In this document: one piece after another, positions 61,691 to 64,000 of the stretch | How the letters are laid out: each line of letters starts with the position of its first letter | Numbering within the stretch: position 1 is the first letter of the stretch | Position numbers and translations under genes: made by a program | DNA from: JAPLDB01 sp038230515 | GTDB taxonomy: Bacteria; Bacteroidota; Bacteroidia; AKYH767-A; 2013-40CM-41-45 | Reading direction: 5' to 3' | Assembly: GCA_038230515.1 (NCBI GenBank) | Contig: JBBRND010000023.1 | Coordinates: 1 to 64,000, forward strand | DNA length: 64,000 nt | The notes under the pieces: model-generated | What the model saw: the letters and a program-made list of their open reading frames with translations, nothing else | Databases searched by the model: none | Told to the model about the DNA's origin: nothing

Positions 61691-62185
61691 ATGTCCCAAT
61701 ATATTTTCTACTTCCTCAGTTTCCTTGCCATCCTGAGCGCACTCATGGTGGTGGTTTCGAAAAATCCCGTGCACAGCGTGTTGTATCTCATTATTACTTT
61801 CTTTGCAATTGCAGGGCATTATGTTTTGCTGAATGCACAATTCCTTGCAGCGGTACATATCATAGTGTATGCCGGTGCCATCATGGTTTTATTTCTTTAT
61901 CTTATCATGATGCTGAACTTAAATGCAGAAGTGGAGCCACATAAAACCGTTATGCAAAAAATTGCCGCAACCGTTGCAGGCGGAATACTGATGATTGTTT
62001 TAGTGGGCGCATTGAAAAATGTTTCTCCTGCTACAGGCGATGTTGTGAATAACGAAGCTGGACTCATAAAAAATCTTGGGCATACATTATTCAATGACTT
62101 TGCATTACCGTTTGAAGTGTCATCCATATTATTTCTGGCAGCAATGGTGGGCGCGGTAATGCTTGGCAAAAAGGAAATCCAATGA
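61691..62185 (+). CDS. nuoJ: NADH-quinone oxidoreductase subunit J
   Basis: A 164-aa membrane subunit with five helices. VVSKNPVHSVLYLIITFFAI, FLAAVHIIVYAGAIMVLFLY are the conserved segments. A palindromic repeat separates it from nuoK. Confidence 0.94.
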   Translation: MSQYIFYFLSFLAILSALMVVVSKNPVHSVLYLIITFFAIAGHYVLLNAQFLAAVHIIVYAGAIMVLFLYLIMMLNLNAEVEPHKTVMQKIAATVAGGILMIVLVGALKNVSPATGDVVNNEAGLIKNLGHTLFNDFALPFEVSSILFLAAMVGAVMLGKKEIQ

Positions 62186-62198
62186 GACCTCACCACAA

Positions 62199-62217
62199 CC
62201 CTCTCCAAAGGAGAGGG
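62199..62217. repeat. CCCTCTCC/GGAGAGGG palindromic repeat between nuoJ and nuoK
   Basis: An 8-bp perfect stem with AAA loop, in the context CTCACCACAACCCTCTCC. Read in the frame of nuoK upstream of its true start, it gives the peptide SPQPSPKERE, a fingerprint of this repeat when it is mistranslated. Confidence 0.7.
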
Positions 62218-62234
62218 AGAAAAACAAAAATGAA

Positions 62235-62555
62235 ATGAATCACTTAATTCAACAAATACCTCTGAACTATTACATCCTGCTAAGCACAATGCTTTTTTGC
62301 ATTGGCGTGCTTGGGGTAATGTTCAGGAGAAATGCGATTGTTATTTTTATGTGCGTGGAGCTAATGCTGAATGCAGTCAATCTTTTGCTCGTTGCTTTTT
62401 CATCTTATCGAGGCGATAGTGCCGGACAGGTATTTGTCTTTTTTATTATGGCCGTAGCTGCTGCTGAAGTTGCAGTTGGACTTGCGATACTTATGATGAT
62501 TTACCGCAACACAGGGACCACTGATGTGAATTTCCTGAGCAAGCTGAAGTGGTAG
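62235..62555 (+). CDS. nuoK: NADH-quinone oxidoreductase subunit K
   Basis: A 106-aa membrane subunit with three helices and the conserved Glu residues in MCVELMLNAVNLLLVAFS and AAAEVAVGLAI. The start at 62235 is chosen because the longer reading from 62163 would translate through the palindromic repeat and overlap nuoJ. It ends the operon, 21 bp before the convergent GNAT gene. Confidence 0.95.
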   Translation: MNHLIQQIPLNYYILLSTMLFCIGVLGVMFRRNAIVIFMCVELMLNAVNLLLVAFSSYRGDSAGQVFVFFIMAVAAAEVAVGLAILMMIYRNTGTTDVNFLSKLKW

Positions 62556-62576
62556 ATAAAAAAATCTGAACTGTTT

Positions 62577-63257
62577 TCACAGTCTTTTAAAAAAATAAAA
62601 GTTCATTGGTCCGTTTACTTTGAAACCGATTCTTTCATAGAGTGAAATTGCTCTGTCATTGTCAGCCCTCACATGTAAAAAAGGATGTTGTCCGTTCTTG
62701 ATAATTAAATCAAGTTGATGCTCAATTAAAATTCCTGCATAACCTTTTCCTAAAAAATCAGGATGTGTGCAGACTGCACTTACTTCCGTGAAGCTGGAAA
62801 CATGCAAGCGCTGCCCCGTCATCGCAACCAATCGTTCGTTTTCAAAAACTCCAAAATAATTTCCAAACTCAATCGTGCGCTTGTCAAAAGGTCCCGGCTT
62901 TGTAAGTGCAGCGAGGTTTACCATTTCATCTACATGCTTGGGTTCAAGGGCAACAGTTTCAGTAAGTTTTTTGCTGATTGATTTTTTTGAATCAAGTAGA
63001 AACTGTGTTCCTTCTACTTCAGTAGTTAGTTTCCATCCGCGCGGCTCAGTTATTTTCTTTCGCGTAGCGTAAAGAATGTTGCGGCCGCCCGGTAGCAATT
63101 GATACAAATCATCAAAGCCGTTTTTATATTCATCCCTGATTCCGGCAAAGGGCGAAACTTCTTTATCAAAATACTTTACGTTTTCTGTTCCGAAAGCAAG
63201 ATGCGAGTCGCCCGAAGAGAGACCATTAAAAACGGGATTGCCCAACAAGTGCTGCAC
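62577..63257 (-). CDS. GNAT-family N-acetyltransferase
   Basis: A 226-aa protein. The C-terminal half is a GNAT fold with the acetyl-CoA loop FLGKGYAG (residues 168-175), VRADNDRAISLYERIGF (N200, Y207) and a beta end FYFF. The N-terminal half (NPVFNGLSSGDSHLAFG, VKYFDKEVSPFAGI) belongs to a known two-part GNAT subgroup. It starts at a GTG just 4 nt after the -7 element, so its mRNA may be leaderless. The substrate is unknown. Confidence 0.85.
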   Translation of the reverse strand: MQHLLGNPVFNGLSSGDSHLAFGTENVKYFDKEVSPFAGIRDEYKNGFDDLYQLLPGGRNILYATRKKITEPRGWKLTTEVEGTQFLLDSKKSISKKLTETVALEPKHVDEMVNLAALTKPGPFDKRTIEFGNYFGVFENERLVAMTGQRLHVSSFTEVSAVCTHPDFLGKGYAGILIEHQLDLIIKNGQHPFLHVRADNDRAISLYERIGFKVNGPMNFYFFKRL

Positions 63258-63261
63258 GATG

Positions 63262-63289
63262 CAAAAGTACTTTTACTGATGGAATGCAA
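63262..63289 (-). promoter_or_regulatory. Promoter of the GNAT gene
   Basis: On the minus strand TTG (63289-63287), 17 bp, TACTTTTG (63269-63262). The GTG start at 63257 coincides with the expected transcription start. Confidence 0.5.
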
Positions 63290-63487
63290 CAGGATGCCGG
63301 GTATTTTTTCATTGATGAGCCCGGCTCAAAATGATTTACAACGCAAAAACTCCGAACCACCTTTCGGCAATCCGGAGCTACCACGAGAAAACTATTTTTT
63401 AAACCACCTTTGTAAAACAAAATAGGATCGGTTTTAATCCCGATTGCTGTCTGAGAATATTTTGTTGTGCAGCTAATTATTCGGGAA

Positions 63488-64000
63488 TTAGATTTTTGAA
63501 ACGCTGCCTGATCCTGTAATGTTTGTTTTTAGTTTTATTGGATCGCCTATGTAATGAACATCTCCGCTGCCGGTTATGCTAACGGTCAATTGCTCACTTG
63601 CATTGATCGTACTTTGTCCGCTGCCACTGATTGAAACAGAACTGTTCATTGTTTGCAATCCCTTTGCATCCACATTTCCTGATCCCGCAATCCGAATATC
63701 GGTTGATGTAGCCGTTCCACTTACATCAAGATTTCCGGAGCCGCTCAGTTTTATTTTCATTGTGAGAGAACGAACATCCGCTTTCAAATCACCCGAACCT
63801 GCAATATGCATCGTCATGTTATCGCAGTTGACGTGGCTCTTGCCAATCATGTTTCCTGAGCCGGTGAGTTCAAGCAGGCAAAGCTCTTTCACGGTTACGT
63901 ACACATTGATTTCCTTGTGTGTGCTAAAGTCTTTTCCATCAGTGCTGACGATTAGTTCATCGTTTTTAACTTCAGTAGTAATATGAGAGACGATGTTGTC
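63488..64000 (-). CDS. DUF2807 (head GIN) domain protein, 5' end cut off by the window
   Basis: The last 170 residues of a protein that begins beyond the right edge. It is a right-handed beta-helix-like repeat of GSG turns (LTGSGNMIGKSHVN, IAGSGDLKADVRS, LSGSGNLDVSGTA, IAGSGNVDAKGL, ISGSGQSTIN, ITGSGDVHYIG, ITGSGSVSKI), about 20 residues apart, with a preceding strand region (KDFSTHKEINVYVTVKELC). This is the DUF2807/'putative auto-transporter adhesin, head GIN' family, common in Bacteroidota envelopes; the function is unknown. Confidence 0.85.
   Translation of the reverse strand, partial: DNIVSHITTEVKNDELIVSTDGKDFSTHKEINVYVTVKELCLLELTGSGNMIGKSHVNCDNMTMHIAGSGDLKADVRSLTMKIKLSGSGNLDVSGTATSTDIRIAGSGNVDAKGLQTMNSSVSISGSGQSTINASEQLTVSITGSGDVHYIGDPIKLKTNITGSGSVSKI

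Noticed and set aside
1..64000. tRNA, rRNA, transposase or prophage genes
   Set aside because: I looked for them while reading and saw none; a dedicated tRNA or profile search was not possible.

Overview
The window comes from a member of the Bacteroidota outside Bacteroidales, possibly Chitinophagales- or Sphingobacteriia-like; the sequence alone does not fix the genus. Evidence: several secreted proteins end in a type IX secretion (T9SS) type A sorting domain; promoters fit the Bacteroidota consensus TTTG-N19-TAnnTTTG; Shine-Dalgarno sequences are mostly absent; NuoG is short; a TssD/Hcp of the Bacteroidota type is present. It is bacterial chromosome, about 40% GC by eye. I saw no rRNA, tRNA, CRISPR array or transposase.

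Layout. 1-17.5 kb is mostly ordinary chromosome: a truncated lysyl-oxidase-like secreted protein, a TlpA-like thioredoxin, rsmI, hemW, a sensor kinase, an AsmA-like protein, a Wzz-like protein, a PIG-L deacetylase, an amino acid permease, DinB, a kelch/T9SS protein, a CHRD lipoprotein, a patatin, a small Rieske protein and an unknown helical protein. 17.5-36.9 kb is an accessory region. It is punctuated by five same-orientation copies of a roughly 460-bp structured, non-coding repeat and by several solo fragments of its first module. Between the repeats sit an HNH-like gene, a small HTH gene, an HxlR-controlled aldehyde dehydrogenase/SDR cassette, NDH-2, small envelope proteins, tandem T9SS paralogues, a frameshifted small gene coupled to a 463-aa unknown, an OB-fold-like T9SS protein and a peptidoglycan-binding papain-like protease without signal peptide.

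36.6-64 kb returns to core functions: asd, an orphan tssD followed by four hairpins sharing the loop CCGTAA, nuoLMN, a 1280-aa T9SS adhesin-like protein, an EmrAB-TolC-type efflux operon under a TetR regulator, nuoABCDEFGHIJK, a GNAT protein and a truncated DUF2807 protein. Complex I is therefore complete (A-N) but split into two blocks about 10 kb apart; with NDH-2 at 24 kb the cell has two routes from NADH to quinone.

The most notable unexplained structures are: (1) the modular repeat, made of three nested inverted repeats, a consensus promoter and a conserved terminal stem; (2) two intergenic arrays at 36.65 and 48.11 kb, both of strictly 21-bp units alternating A/B to give a 42-bp super-period, with different sequences but similar unit plans; (3) the CCGTAA-loop hairpins, whose stems differ in sequence but keep pairing; (4) the frameshifted gene pair at 31.9-33.7 kb.
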